DNA of 64,000 nucleotides from Paramecium sonneborni (Eukaryota > Ciliophora > Oligohymenophorea > Peniculida > Parameciidae). Both the position numbers and the translations under genes were made by a program. This document shows, one piece after another, positions 1-13,950 of this stretch; the first letter of the stretch is position 1; every line of letters begins with the position of its first letter. The DNA lies in NCBI GenBank assembly GCA_905182985.1, contig CAJJDN010000164.1, positions 21,955-85,954 of the forward strand, written 5' to 3'. Under the pieces are notes generated by a model that was not told the DNA's origin, did not search any database, and saw only the letters and a list, made by a program, of their open reading frames with translations.

Positions 1-3000
1 TTTTAAATTAAAAAAGCAAATGATTTTAAATCTTTTGAAAATAATTATTTTTACATCTCTAGCAATTCTTAATTTTTTAATATACTTCTGACATTTGAAT
101 CTTTTTCTTATATCCATACTTACTTAATAAGTTATTATGTCTTTAAATATATTTAGTTTTCTTAAACATAATTTTAAATTACAATAAGATTATAAACAAG
201 GCATTCACGTACTTTGTAAGATTATTTGATAAAATTTTGTGAAATATTATCTCTTACATTGAGAGTATTGAATACTGATTATTACTAATTTTATGTTTCA
301 TCCTAATTAAGCTCTATTATAAGATCTTAAAAAGTTTAATCAACATCTACTTACATTTCTTAATTCTTCTCAAATAATGAAGTTATATTGAGATTTATAT
401 CGAATAAAAATAAATAGACTGAAAATGGTTCAATAGTTAATAGTTCAGAAATTTTTGCTGGCTTTTAATTTTTTATTGAATTATTTGAAATATCTTCATC
501 TAAAACAATATTATTGAACTCTAACAATTCTTTAATGTCCAATTCCTTTTTTATATTTAAGTTTGTAAATAACTCTATAATAGTATCTATTTCTTATGTT
601 TTTATAAGCTATATATAATCTTATTCTTATTAATTTTGATTTTCAATTGCATTATTCGAAAATTTGACAATTAGATTAAATATTTACTTAAGTAATGCCA
701 TTTTTTAATCAATTTCATTTATTTAATCTTTGAAATAAACAATTAATTTAGACAAATTAAGTTATTTAATATTTAATATTTACTTAATATTTTCTTCTTA
801 TTAAACACTTGAATTGCTTATTGTACTTTCCGTTTGAGCTGAATCTTTTATTTTATTTAAGAAGGAATTGTAGCATTCTAAAATTTTATTTTGAGTTTCC
901 TCCTATAAATTACTTTATTAAAAATATGTTAATTTTAACTTTACAGTTTCACATAATAAAATAAATTATTTGGATTCAGGATTATGAGGATACTTACTTT
1001 AAAAAAATTATATATCTTCATTCAATTTTTATATTAATTTTTATTTTTAAATTTATTCAAACGTTTAATTAAGGATATTTGTAAATAATTCTGAGAGCAT
1101 TTTTTATTGTAAAAAAATTTAATTATAAACATTTTCTGAAATTTCTTTTTTTACATTGTCAGTATTTGATTCTTTTTTTTAAGAATTTTATAATTCTTCG
1201 ATTTCATTTTATAATTGTTCATTTAATTGATAAAATTTTAATTTTTAAATCGAAATTAATCTTCTTTAAAATTTCTTTATCAAAATTAAAAATAAAATTG
1301 TTTTAGTATTCTATATTTATGAATCTAAATCATTTCTGAGATTTCTTTAAACTTATAAAAATAAGATATTAAATTCTTCAAGAATTTTTCTGAATACATT
1401 TGGATTGTAAATTGAAAAAAAGATATGTTTAAATTAATCTAAATTCATATTTTAATTCAAAATAAAATTAGCCTCCTTAGCTTGCAAGTGTTTTTAAATC
1501 TTTAATTTAAATATTTGTATAGATTAGTTTATAGTTTAAGCTAACTTACATTAATTAGTAATATAAGTCTCTAAATTTAAAAAATTTATTTAACTTTATT
1601 TTTTTTCTATTTCTACTTTACTAATTTAAATATTATGAGCTTATGATAATTTTGTTTTACAAAAAATCAAATAATCAAGAAAATCTAAAGAAACTTTTAA
1701 AATTTATAAAAAATTCTGATAAAATTAATGTTCTGCTTTTTTATCTTCATCTATATAAATTTAAAGGTTTTTTGTAAATTCATCTGCTATTGTTATTTAA
1801 TTAAACTAGAGAAATTTAATTAGTTCTTAATTTTTTTCTCTGCATTTAAAAAATTAAACTTCTAATTCTAAAAAGATATAATAAATTTTCATAATTAATT
1901 TCTTAGAACTTTTAATTAACAAAGAAGTGTCTTAAATCAATATTCTTATGATAATATCTGAAGATTTTTCTTGAGAATAAAATTTTTTAATTTTTTGAAA
2001 GATTTAAATGATTGAGAGCTTTAACTTTTAATTTGTAAGATCAAGTAAATAAATAAGTTTATTAATTACTTCTGATTCCTAATTATTGAATAACATTTAT
2101 ATTATTTCATCATAATAATCAGCTTTTTAATTTTCATCGTTATCAAATTCAAAGTTTATATATTAAGGTAATAGTTTCATTTTGAAAGAGTTTTCATTTA
2201 ATAAATATTCTTATAGAAGTTTAATTTCAGAAAATAAATTTAAATGACTGGATTCACCTATAAAGATTCTTACTCTAGCCAAATTCTTATCATAGGGTAA
2301 TATTTCAATGATTTTGTCTTGAATTAATTGATTCCACATATGTTATTTTGTTTTTTAATTAAAAGAACGTTTTTAAATATCATCTTTATGAATAATAGGT
2401 CGATATCTAATTAAATCTGAAATCATAGATATCCAACAATAATGAATCATCCATTCTTTTGATTTCTTAATATATTTAATATAACCATCTTCAAGTTAAT
2501 TAATAATATTTTATACTGAAAATCCTAATTATACTTATTTAATTATCTACCATTTTAAGTTTTCAAAAAAATAATAAACTTCATATTTTTTAAGAGGATG
2601 CTAGATTTGTTAATCATAAAAGTTTTATAATAGAAATTTAGCTCCTTCAATAAGTGATTGAATTAATTCTTCACTTGGTTATAAAGAAGTAATTGATGAA
2701 ACAATACCATTTAATAAACCTAAGAATAATTCTTTTCCTTTTTCAGAATTTGTTCTACAATGAGATAAACAAGTTTTCATCATTTATAGTTCAAATTTAA
2801 TACCATTCATCCAAATATTTTATGATTCTATATCAATTTATGTTTCAATTTCAGCAATAAAACCTAAAAACAATGTTTTTTTATTTTGATCAAGATATCT
2901 ATCATTATTCTTTTATTATGAAGAAAAAAGTACTCTTAATGAGTCATTACAAATTTAAAGAAGCTAATGAAAAAGAAATCCTGAAACTTTTAAATATTGA

Positions 3001-3392
3001 ATTGAAGATTTCAATATTTTTTCAATAATAAAAAGAAGTAATTCTAAATATTGTTAACAAAGCTTTTCATCTTAACAGAGAGATTAAAAATTGATTCGAT
3101 TATTTTGAAACCACAAAAAAGCAATGAGTACATCTTCTCTTTAAAATTTATCTTAAAATGTTAAGGCTTTCTCTTCTATAGTAATAGCATATCTTTTGAG
3201 TAGATTTGCAAAATTGATAGGTACTTTTGCAGATTCTTAATTAGATATTTTAGCACTTCCACAACCACCTCCTCTTAATTAATATTAATCCTTTATATTC
3301 TAATAAAGAAAAACTGAGATTATAGATTCTCTCTGATTCATTTTTTTTTCTATTTAGTCATCATAGAATTCATAGAAATTGGTTTCAACCAT
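1..3392 (-). CDS. Very long helical protein, C-terminus beyond window
   Basis: I do not recognise this protein. From the ATG at 3392 a single frame with no TGA runs to the left edge, giving more than 1,120 residues, so it is partial at the C-terminus. The N-terminus is MVETNFYEFYDD, followed near residue 45 by a short Gly/Cys-rich stretch (RGGGCGSAK). The rest is dominated by Leu, Ile, Lys, Glu, Asn and Gln with no signal peptide or membrane span, which fits an alpha-helical repeat or scaffold protein. No intron is needed. Many TAA/TAG codons occur in frame, which itself supports the ciliate code. A HEAT-like solenoid is possible but not shown. The gene is divergent from the CAP gene at 3732. 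Confidence 0.75.
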
Positions 3393-3731
3393 TAAATTTT
3401 TTATTTTATTTAAAATCATAATTTTATTTTTGTTATAAAATAATTATGTTTGTAACGATAAAAATAAAAATTATAATTAAAGTCAGTAGTAATATTAAAT
3501 TACTTATTTATAAAATGTTCAGTAGAAACTTAGTACTTGAAAATTATGAAGTAATTTGAAATTAGCATGAAAATTCAACATTTTATAATGAAAGTAGAAT
3601 TTAGAAATGATTGAAAATGCATTTTGAGGAGATATTAAGTATTATATGTTTTGTATATAATAATTGTAAAAAAAGGAAAATTTATATTATAAAACTGAAA
3701 TTGATTTTGAAGGTTATAAATAGTAATTTTA
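3393..3731. promoter_or_regulatory. Shared 5' region of two divergent genes
   Basis: This 339-bp AT-rich stretch lies between the start codons of the long helical gene (minus) and the CAP gene (plus), so both promoters must be here. I see no recognisable motif and no coding frame in it. Confidence 0.4.
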
Positions 3732-5266
3732 ATGAACAAAATTTCAAAGGAAGCTTTTGAATATTTGAATAAGGTTCGTAAAGATCCAAAGATAGCAATT
3801 CCTAAGTTATAAGAACTTTTATAGTATTTTAAAGGGAAAACTCTTTATAAACCAGGAGAAATTGCAATTATAACAAATGAAGGTGATTCAGCTGTTAATG
3901 GTAAATATATAATGAATATAAATATATATTAAGAATGTATAGAATTTCTAAATAATCAGAAATCTATAGGTGAATTAAAATGGAGTAAAGGTTTAGAATC
4001 TGCAGCAAGAGATCATGTTAAAGATATAGGATCTAAAGGTTTAATAGGTCATAATGGTTCTGATGGATCATCTATGAGTGATAGAATTGAAAGATATGGT
4101 GAATGGGAAATGACAGTAAGTGAAAATATTATATTTGGTTAAAATACAGGAGAAGATGGTATATATTATTAATTTAAATATTATAGTAATAATATAATCA
4201 ATTATTGATGATGGTGTTTCATCAAGATTACGAAGAAAAAACTTATTTAAATCTGAATTTGGTTTTGTAGGAATTTATGATGGTTAACATAAAATTAATA
4301 AAAGTGTTTGTATCTTTGTTTTTGCAGCTACATATTTAGATAAAAATGGAATGAATGATTTTTAAACATAAAAATAAAAATAAAATGATTCTAATATTTA
4401 ATCTAAATAATAGGATTCTTTTAAAAACTAATAATAATAAGATTCAGTGACAAATATTGCTATAGAAGCATTTGAATATTTGAATTAAATTAGATAAGAT
4501 CCTAAAATAGCCATTCCAAAAATAAAAGAATTAATTACTTATTTTAAAGGTTTAGTTTGTTATAAACCTGGTGAAATACCAGTATTAACAAAAGAAGGTC
4601 CTAAAGTTTTAGAAGGTATTATTATTAATTATTTTTTAGAATTAATTTAATATTTAGAACAGTAAAAACCATTATCACTTTTAAAATTTGAAAGAGGTTT
4701 AGAATAAGCTTGTATTGATCATATTAATGATATCGGACCAAAAGGTATTTGTGATCATCTTAGTTCTAATGGATAAACATTTATTAATAGAATTTAATAA
4801 TATGGAGAATGTAATGGTATTTCAGCAGAAAATATTAGTTTTGGTTAAAAAACAGGATAAGATGTTATTTTATAATTATTAATTGATGATGGAGAATCTT
4901 AAAGAAAACAACGTTAGGATTGTTTTAAATCTTAATTTAATAGTGTTGGAATTGCAACTGGTAATCATTCATAATATGGAACACTCTGTGTACTTGCATT
5001 TGTGTAAGAATTTAAACCTAAAGGTGTTTTAAAATAATAAGAAATTTCAGAAAAACTTGGACCTGCTGAAGAAAATCAAAGTATTTATTCTTCTACAATT
5101 AGATAATAATCCATATATCAAATACCCTAGACCTGAATTAAAAAAAACACAAACCTTTAAAAAATATACTATTTAAAATGGATAATTTATAATAAGGATT
5201 ACAAAAATTTATGAGTTTTAAGATGGTTCAATCAATACTGCAATATAAACAGTAACAGATAATTGA
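3732..5266 (+). CDS. Tandem CAP/SCP-domain protein
   Basis: The spliced product is 494 residues. It contains two copies of a CAP (SCP/PR-1-like) domain of about 190 residues each. Each copy begins with a helix of the type AFEYLN.(V/I)R.DPKIAIPK and carries the CAP signature with His-Asn-Gly in copy 1 (GHNGSDG) and a C-terminal ENI.FGQ.TG motif. In copy 2 the equivalent His is in DHLSSNG. A Gln/Ser/Asn-rich linker, encoded mostly by TAA, separates the copies. Introns are at 4159-4186 (28 nt, TAG) and 5081-5102 (22 nt, TAG); the second restores the frame past a TGA. No signal peptide is visible, although most CAP proteins are secreted, so a cytosolic or membrane-peripheral role is possible. The repeat suggests internal duplication, with the first intron present in copy 1 only. 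Confidence 0.88.
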
Positions 5267-6414
5267 TTTTTAAATATTCATTTATTATTATTATTAATTC
5301 AATCATATTTACAAAGTCTTTATTATAAATTTTCTATCTCTAAATAATCATAAATCTAGTTATTTTAGATATTTTTATCACTATATCATTTTAGATATTA
5401 TCTTGCTAAATTATTCCATTTATATACTTGGTTAATAATATCCTAAAATTGATTAAATTTAAAGAATTCTTTCATTCAAAATATATTGTAAATAATATAA
5501 GTTTCGATTAAACAAAAAATTAACTAATAAAATTTAGAAATATTTAATTTTGTGAATAAATAACTATTAAAAAATTAATATACAAATAAGGTTTATTAAC
5601 ATAGCTCTCATTTAATAATAATAGTATTAAAATAACTAGTTTAATTATAAAAATCCTCTAATATTAATTTATATTTAAGGAACAAATAAGTGACTTAAAA
5701 TGCTTATTTTATAAACTAATAAGAAAAGAGTTAGCACTAAAATCAATTAATAATTATTTTTGAAATATAAATTTTGTAAAATTAAATTATTGAAAAGCTT
5801 TTGATTAACGTATATTATTTAAATTAAAATTTTCAATTTAGTACTTAATTAAATAATATTTAATTTTCTTTCTCATTTTCTTTCAACATAATTAAATCAA
5901 GGTATCTTAAAAGTTACATTTAAAGGAAATTCATTAACATTTAAATCAATTCTTTATTTTAAAGTTATTAATTGTATTTAAATTTGAGCCATCCTTTAAA
6001 ACAAATTGAAATCCTTGTATGAGAAATTTAACAATTAAATATTTTTAATATTTATATGCAAATTATATCTTCCATTATGTTACGGTTATCATTCTAAGAA
6101 AAATATATTATTGTTGTTATTTTACATTTAAGTTAGCTTTTAATATTCAAAATTATTATCTAATATTTTAATATGGTATTCAATATAATATTCGATTATT
6201 CAAAAATAAATAAATTATTGGTAAAATAATATTCAGTTCATTTGAGTATTAATTAATGATATAAAGTTTAACCATTTCTTATCAAATGTCTTAAATTTTA
6301 TATGAATTCTAGCCAAATATAAATATTATTTAGCATTACTTAACTCAATTGTTTTAAATAATTTCATTGATATTTTGAGTTTTTATTACATTTTTTAATA
6401 TATTTATAAAGAAT
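5267..6414. other. Long AT-rich stretch without a supported gene
   Basis: About 1.15 kb lies between the CAP gene and the large membrane protein. Both strands are broken by TGA, and the purine bias of local coding strands is absent. It is long for an intergenic region in this window, so a decayed gene is possible, but I see no convincing remnant. Confidence 0.4.
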
Positions 6415-9400
6415 ATGTATTTTAATTTTTTAATTTTAGGATTCTATATTTTTCAAATAAATTCCAAAGCAGTTACCTGTGAGATTTAGCAATTAGAACA
6501 GAAACTGACATGTTATAAATAGTATAATGATTGCTATATTTTAGAAGGAAATGAAGAAGATTATTATAATCTTAAAAGTATTGATAAAGAAATTATTTCA
6601 AAATCATTCACTCTACCTTTCACAGATTTACCAATCTAAATTAAAATATTCAAATCATACAAGAAAGATATAATTTATTAGAAACTAATATGCTCATTAT
6701 CTCTAAATTTTAAATATTATATAACATGTATAACTTTTGATTCGTTAAAATATGAAATAAATGAGAATTAATTAGAAGAGATTAGAATAGAGACTAAAAT
6801 ATCTTCAGAAGAGAATTGTGATGAAATCTACTAACTCAATGATGGAAACTTTATTATATTTTGTTTAACTTAATTTAATTTAAAATAATATTTTGTAAGT
6901 AAATTAGGTGACATTTATCTTTTATATGAATATGATGTTTCAAAATAAATTTAAGACAATTGCAAGAAAAAATAGTATAAACTCATCGAGAATGATTAGT
7001 TTTTGATTGCTTTTTTTTAATGTTCTTAATGGAAAATTTTTGAAATCAATAATTAGGAATAAAGAATAATTATGGAACCTGGTATGTAAGAATATGATTA
7101 TTTTCTTGTACAATTCTCTACAATTGATGATGTACAATTTTGTTAATAAGGATTATTTATAATATATCTTATAGAAGGATATCATTATCTTCAATTTAGT
7201 TGGTAATAAAATCATTAAGAAGTATTTCCATTTTTGTTTAAGAGAATTCATTAAATATAAAAATTAATAATGTTTTAAATTTGCTCAAAAATTGTTTTAA
7301 TCACATATTTAAAAGAGATAAACAAGTATTAATTTAATTATTAAAATAAAGAAATTATATTATAAGAAACTTACAATTCTGATAACATTCAATTTTTTTC
7401 AGGTTTTCTTTTTCTATAAAATTAAAACGAATTAATTATCATTATAGATGAACACCTATAATAAAAACATCTAATTTTGAATACAACATTAAATTTCTTA
7501 GAATAAGATAATTTAATTTATTAAATTGATAAAGTTTAAAATAGACTATAATTCTATAGATATTACCCACTTAGTGGATATATTGAACCAAAATAAAAAT
7601 TTTTATATGTTATTAGAAGATTTAATGATTTTGCTGAAAAATCATTTTTAAAGTGCTTTCAAATTTTATATGAAAATTCGAGGCAGAAACTTGAATTTTA
7701 AGATACAATCTACAAAAATTGTGAAGATAATTAGAAAACTCAACTATCTTTTGCATCATTTTAATCAACTTTATAAAATGAATTTATTTTTGAGAATAAA
7801 ATAACTGGATTAGTAAACGTAAGTATTTGGAATGAGGCATAATCAGATAATTTATGTTACTCCAAATTAAAAAGATATAATTTCAAAAAAAATATTAAAT
7901 TAAGATCTATTAAATCTCTAAATTTAATTTTTTAAGATGAAAATACAATAAATTTCTTAAATTGTTTAGAAAATAATATATAACTAAGCATAAATACTTA
8001 ATAGTATGAAGTATTTGAATATTTTGGTGATTATTATCTAATTGACAAAAATGGGAAAAAATTAAAAGTAATTAAATTTATCAAAGGGTTCTTGAATGAA
8101 ATTTTTGAATAAACTAATATTGAAATCATAAGAGTAGAACAAATTTAAATTTAACAATAAATAATAATTTATGTTAAAAATTAAAAGTTTCCATTAATAA
8201 TACATTCTAATTAATTTCAATAAATTTAAGAGGAATATCTTTCTGAAAATCTTTATTAATAGGAATAAATTCTTTATTATTCATAACTAGGACCTCATAA
8301 ATTCATTTAATATCCGAATATTTTTGCTGTAGAATTAAAGGGAGAGGTTAAATGTTTTTAATTTTCAGGGATTTAAATTATATAAATTATAAATTGGATA
8401 CCAGGTCACTTTTAAGTTTTGGGAATACAAATTGAAACTAATTCATTAATACTTTATCACCTTGATTACTTTGAAATAAATTAGATCTTTAATTATACTT
8501 TAAAAGAATATAATTACTCAAATCCTTTAAAGTACATAGTTAACATTTAGTATTTGGTGATTTAAATTAAACAAAATTAATCTTTTAACATAGCTCTCTA
8601 TTCTTTTATTAATACTTTAATCAAATTGCATGATATTATTTTTATTGATGATAACTATTTTGAGTTTTACCAAAATAAATTATTTTATTTGAAAAATAAA
8701 TAACTGATGTAACATTACTTAAATGAAATGTTGATTATTGTATAAACAAATATGAGCATCTATAAACCATTTTTTTCATCTTATTAATTAAATTTAAGGT
8801 CAAATTATTAATATGAAGATAATATAAATCTAAAGCTCACGATTTAAAATGAATGTTATCGTTTATATCCTATTAATTATACTATTTCTTATCAATTAAA
8901 GAAAGAGTAAATATTATAAATAAATATTTCTGAATATTTTTCAGGTCCAATACATAATTTACAAATTAAAAATAACCCCTAAATTTAATTAGCACGACCT
9001 TTTTAATCTGCCTTATAAATTATGAATTGCTTAAAAGAATTAAATTTATGTGTTAAGCAAGTGAAATTGTTAAAATAAATGGAAGATTGGGCCATAAAGA
9101 TTTCCTTTTCAGTGATTTTTTAAAGAGACAAAATATTGGTTGCGTTTGTCTAAAAGAGTTTATAAAATATTCAAATCTAAATATTATGGATTATAAATAA
9201 TTATTTTTTGTTGTTTTCTTAATTATAAGAAATATTAGAAATTCAATTACTTTAGTGTTTTATAGAGGAGAATGAAAATTGTAATGAAATTTAAAAGTTA
9301 ACTTTTAAAACTGAACCAATCATTTTTGAAGATATTTCCAAAACTTAAAATTTAGTAAGATTACAGAATCAATAAAAACAGATTTATTTATTGGTTTAAG

Positions 9401-10242
9401 ATTAAACTTTTCATGTTGTTAATCTTCCAGATATGATATTTGATATTAAATTTATAGAATAATCATTAGATTACTTTACTGCTTTATAATTGTAGGATTA
9501 TAGATCAAAATCTAATGTATTATTAAAAATTTATTAAATTAATACAAATAAGTATAATGAGATATTCTCATAATTAATTACCAAAGAAGTTTCTACGTTA
9601 TTACCAAACTTTTTTAAGGAAAATGAAAGTTCTAATAAAATTAAGTTAGTTTCATGTATAATGAATGGCAATCTTGTAGTAGTAACTCTTTTATTGATGA
9701 ATAACTAGGGCTCCTTTATAATTAATATATCAATTGATATTTAGAATGGTTCTATAATTCATTAACAATTAACAAAATATATAAGGAATCCTGTATCATT
9801 TTTTTAATTAAAAGTTGAATATGTGGATTTAAATTATTTAGTTTTCAAATAAATATAATAAAATCGTACTTTTTTTTATGTTCTTTAAGAAGAAAGAATA
9901 TATTATGATTATATTTATCGCTTAGATTCTCAAATTCAAATTATTAGTTTTAATACTACACATTTTATTTTTATAAATTAATCAATAGCATACTTAGGAA
10001 AAATAAAATATGAAATTGATTTAATGAATAATTCAAATGCGAGCTTTAATTTTATTTTATATGCTAATAATGATGTATCTGAAGCTGAAATTTTAGTTCA
10101 TATAACTTTGGAAGACAATTATCTAAATTCTACTTAGAAAATCATTATTGTTGAAATAATAAATTTAATTTTGATTATATTATTTATAAGACACAAAAGA
10201 TATATCAAAGATAAGAGGAGTATGTAAAAAAATTAAATGTGA
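6415..10242 (+). CDS. Large type I membrane protein, 1,275 aa
   Basis: One uninterrupted frame of 1,276 codons includes the TGA. The first 20 residues form a signal peptide (MYFNFLILGFYIF...NSKA). A long ectodomain follows, rich in Tyr, Phe, Ile, Asn and Gln with scattered Cys. Near the C-terminus is one membrane span (IIIVEIINLILIILF) and then a short basic cytosolic tail (RHKRYIKDKRSMQKNQM). The domain pattern suggests a beta-rich extracellular or lumenal protein. I recognise no family, and no Cys-repeat spacing of Paramecium surface antigens is evident. No intron is required over 3.8 kb. It could be a cortical or vesicular receptor, but that is inference. Confidence 0.85.
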
Positions 10243-10569
10243 GAATGAAATATAAGTAACGTATTATTATATAAAAAATTATTTTATAAAAAATTAAGTA
10301 TTGATATAAGAAAAGATATTAAAAATTTCTTAAAATCACTTCTATTCTAACAAGATTAAAAATTTTTTTTTAAGTATTGAATTAATATCTAGAGATTTTA
10401 AAACAAAATTTTTTAATAAAATCTAAAAATCATTAGCTATTTGATTAAACATTCTTATTTAGATTTTATTTCTAGTAGTAGAGTCATTTAATTTAGATTT
10501 AATTAGTATCATATTTTAAATTGATGTGATAAATTATTATATTAAATTATATAATAACTTATAGAAAAT
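10243..10569. other. Gap upstream of the B-box/TPR gene
   Basis: This stretch of about 330 bp is AT-rich and contains no open frame with a start codon that joins the downstream B-box frame. The in-frame TGA just upstream of that frame lies here, near 10521. Confidence 0.4.
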
Positions 10570-11878
10570 TTAAAATGCATTAGAAATGAACATAAAGGAA
10601 ACATTGAAACTATTTGTTTTAATGAATTTTGTACAGAAATGAGATTGAGTTGCTTTACATGTTATCAACAAGGTTATCATTCTGCTCATCCTTAAAATGT
10701 TAAAAAATTAGATAGTTTGTATGATTTTGTAGAAGTGAAAAATAAAGAATGTGAAGATTTGATTGAACAAATTAACTAATACATAAGTTCTATAAATTAA
10801 TCATTTTCCAAATTAATTATGGGAATCAAAAATAAATATTATTTCTAATAAGCTTAATTACCATAATTAAAGTCTTAATAATTAAATGATTTAGTGAATT
10901 AAATGATTAAACTTCCAGAATATAAATCATAAATTATAACAATAATAGAAGAAGAAATATTTCAAATTAAAAAAATATTTGAGAAATTATACCAAGAATT
11001 ACAATTATCATAGTTGAAATATAATGAGAATTATATGTGTTAAAAATAAAGATAAAGGGAATTATATGAGAAAGGTATAAAAAAAGATTAAATCTAAGCT
11101 TATAAATTATGTTGGGATGAAAAAAAGTATGTAGAGGCAATTTAAAATCTTGATCAAGTTCTTGAGTTGGATCCAAATAATGTTGATTCATTATGGTGTA
11201 AAGGTGATAATATGTTTTATTAAAAGGAACTTGTTTAAAAAATCTTAATAAATATTAAGATGCAATTATTTGTTTAGATAAGGCATTAAGTATTGATCCA
11301 AATGATGTAACTACCTTAACTTAAAAAGGTTATAATAAATAAAAAAAGTTTAGGTTAATGCTTAAGAAATTTGAATGAATATGAAGATGCAATTATTTGG
11401 TTTGATAAAGCTTTAAACATTGATCCAAATCATGTTATATCTTTAAGTTAAAAAGGTAAGTAACCACTTAAACTTTTAGGTTAATGCTTAAGATTGCTCA
11501 AGTAGTATTATAATGCCATTACTTGGTTAGATTATGCATTGAAGATTGATCCTAGTCATGTTGTATCTTTAAATGAAAAAGGTTAATTTATAATAATTTA
11601 ATAAGGTTATTGTTTAAGATAAATTAATAATTTTAAAGATGCTTTAAAATACTTTGATTTATCTCTTAATATTAGTCCTGATAATACATTTTCACTTTCA
11701 TGCAAAGGCAAATGTTGTAATTGATTTTTTAGGAGCTTGCTTAGAGGATTTATAATAATATTCAGAAGCTATGATATATTATGAAAAATCTTTATAGATA
11801 AAACCAAATGATAAATGGACAGCTAACAGAAGAGGTATCACTATTTCTTATTAAAAGATGGATGCTAAAAAAAATTGA
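10570..11878 (+). pseudogene. B-box-like and TPR protein gene, probably damaged
   Basis: The reading starts at a B-box-like Cys/His cluster (CIRNEHKGNIETIC...CFTCYQQGYHSAHP), continues through a coiled coil, and then enters at least five TPR units of the type AI.WFDKALNIDPN. Phase-1 introns fall at the same point of successive TPRs: 11204-11226, 11329-11353, 11456-11479 and 11582-11605. A fifth, 11708-11732, must be spliced to avoid a TGA but begins with GC instead of GT. No ATG lies between the upstream in-frame TGA and the B-box, and the last repeat ends abruptly at a TGA near 11876 (or 11881 if a further 23-nt intron is removed). The architecture is a familiar Paramecium multigene type. 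The missing start and truncated end argue for a decaying copy; a hidden 5' exon could rescue it. Confidence 0.6.
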
Positions 11879-12610
11879 AGAAGTGATTTATGATTAAGCT
11901 ATTTAATATGCATATAATTTAAATGAAATTAAAATATTTGATTTATAAATTAGTTTATCAATTTTTATTAATTATTATGCCTATAAATAAATTACATTTA
12001 TATATTAAAAATTATATATATTTATAACATAATAGATACTTATAAGTTATTTTATTAAAAAAACTTGTTGATCATCAAAAGAAATTTTAAGTTACCATAA
12101 AAAGAACTGATTAAATTAATGAATTATATAAACAAAGATAAATATTGTAAAATGGATACAATTTTAGATGAAAAATAAAAAGTCTTAAAATAAGCATATT
12201 TATAATACAGAAAAATTAGAACAGGAAAAGAGTTATGAAGACTATAAAAAGGTAAGCTTATGAAAATTATTAATATGGAAAGTAATAATGTAAAAATGTA
12301 GACAAGAATTAGTAAGATAGATAGATTAGATATATTCATTATTAATATTGAAATTATATAGAAGTTTAGCTTATCTTGATCGTCTTTTTTGTAAACTAGA
12401 AATTAGTTAAACTTGATTCAGAGAAAAGGATAATAATAATATATTTTTGTGTTTGATTTATCAAATTAATATTATTATTTTGAAGTTGGTAAATAAAATT
12501 AAAAATAATCTTATCAAATATCAACATATTTTTAGTGATTAATGTTTGACAAAAATATTTCTTATTACTTTTTATTAAATATGATTATTATTTATTTATA
12601 TTAAATAGTG
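11879..12610. other. Remnant-bearing spacer after the TPR gene
   Basis: Short purine-rich coding-like pieces occur near 12119-12340, including a frame reading EQEKSYEDYKK that resembles the tail of TPR proteins. TGA codons break them. They look like the eroded 3' part of the upstream TPR gene. The rest is AT-rich spacer. Confidence 0.4.
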
Positions 12611-13714
12611 TCAATCCATAATCAATTAATAAATTAACATTTTGTCCATAAATCCACATACAGCTAAGAATTTCCCGTTATCACTCATAACTAAATTATA
12701 AACTTTAAAATCATCAAATTAAATATAGTCTGGTATTTGTTAAAATAAGAGGTTATTATTTTATTAGGTAAAAAATTTGATTTAACTTTAATGTCTCAAA
12801 TAAAGTAGCTTTCTTTTTTTATTGTAAATTTTTGGAAACCCTCCACTAACATTCATAAATGTATTTTTGCAATATTTATTTTATGATTCAATTGTTTAAG
12901 CAATAACGAAGATTCCATCTAGTAATTTATAAACATAAACATAATCTATTTGATAATCTTATAATACCAAAGTATCATCAGTAATAAAACTTATTGATCT
13001 AGCTTGATTAAATTTAAGAGGAGGCTCCAAATCATACATACGTTCCCATTTATTATTTTCGAATTTTCCCCAAAGCATAATTATTGAGGAATAAGTTGAT
13101 GATACTAATAAATTCTCTGATGGATTTAAACAAAGAGTGGTTATGTTATTTAGAAGCAAGCGTATATTGGATTATTTTATTTTATTATCTAAACAATTTA
13201 CATTCCAAAAATAAATTCCATAGTCTTCAACAGCAGAGATTAATTCATTTTCATCGTTATTTAATACTAAGCAGAATATATATTACCCCACATATCTTTC
13301 TGCATCTGAAGTTTCCCAATAATTATCATTTTTTTTTATACAACACTTTAAACCTTCTTGATGGGCTGAATATGCAAACCAATCAACTTTTTTACTTAAA
13401 ACTATTGCAGTTGCCTACTCTTTTTTATTAATTTGAAGTTGAAACTATCCATTCTAATATTTAAAAATTGAAAGATCTCTCTCTGTTGCTAGGATCAAAT
13501 TTTATCCATCTTTATCAAAAGACAGGCTAAATATTATAGGTAATTATTCTATTTATTACAATAGAATTGGATCTATCTGATTAGGAACTAAGTTTTCAGT
13601 TTTTTATTTTTCCTATCCAATAATCAAAATATCAGAGTTTACTTCTTAAGGATGATTTTATTTATTTTCTTATTACTTATTTGATGGTGATCTTGTGCCT
13701 TGGCAAATACCCAT
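12611..13714 (-). CDS. WD40-repeat protein with MGxC N-terminus
   Basis: A single exon of 368 codons reads 367 residues. The N-terminus is MGICQGTRSPSN, with Gly2 and Cys4, which fits N-myristoylation followed by palmitoylation. Weak WD40 blades follow, with strand pairs such as FSLSFDKDGQNLILAT, YGIYFWNV, LCLNPSENLLVSS, IIMLWGKF and a final MSDNGKFLAVCGF. The number of clear blades is below seven, so divergent blades are likely. It would act as an interaction platform held at a membrane. The start ATG follows AT-rich spacer and no other upstream ATG is in frame nearby. The partner is unknown. Confidence 0.82.
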
Positions 13715-13950
13715 TTGTTAATTTTTATTATTATAATTTATTTATCAAAATTTATATTATTGAATTGGAATAAAAGACCTCAATCTATAATTAAATTGCT
13801 ATTAATTTTAGAAATATATGTCTAAAAAGATTATTCTCGTTTATCTTTTCAAAATTAAAATACTTTAATTACCAAGTCTACTTTAAAAATTAGTAATAAC
13901 ATAACCGATTAATATATCAAATATTTAGACTAAAAAATCTATCATTCTAA

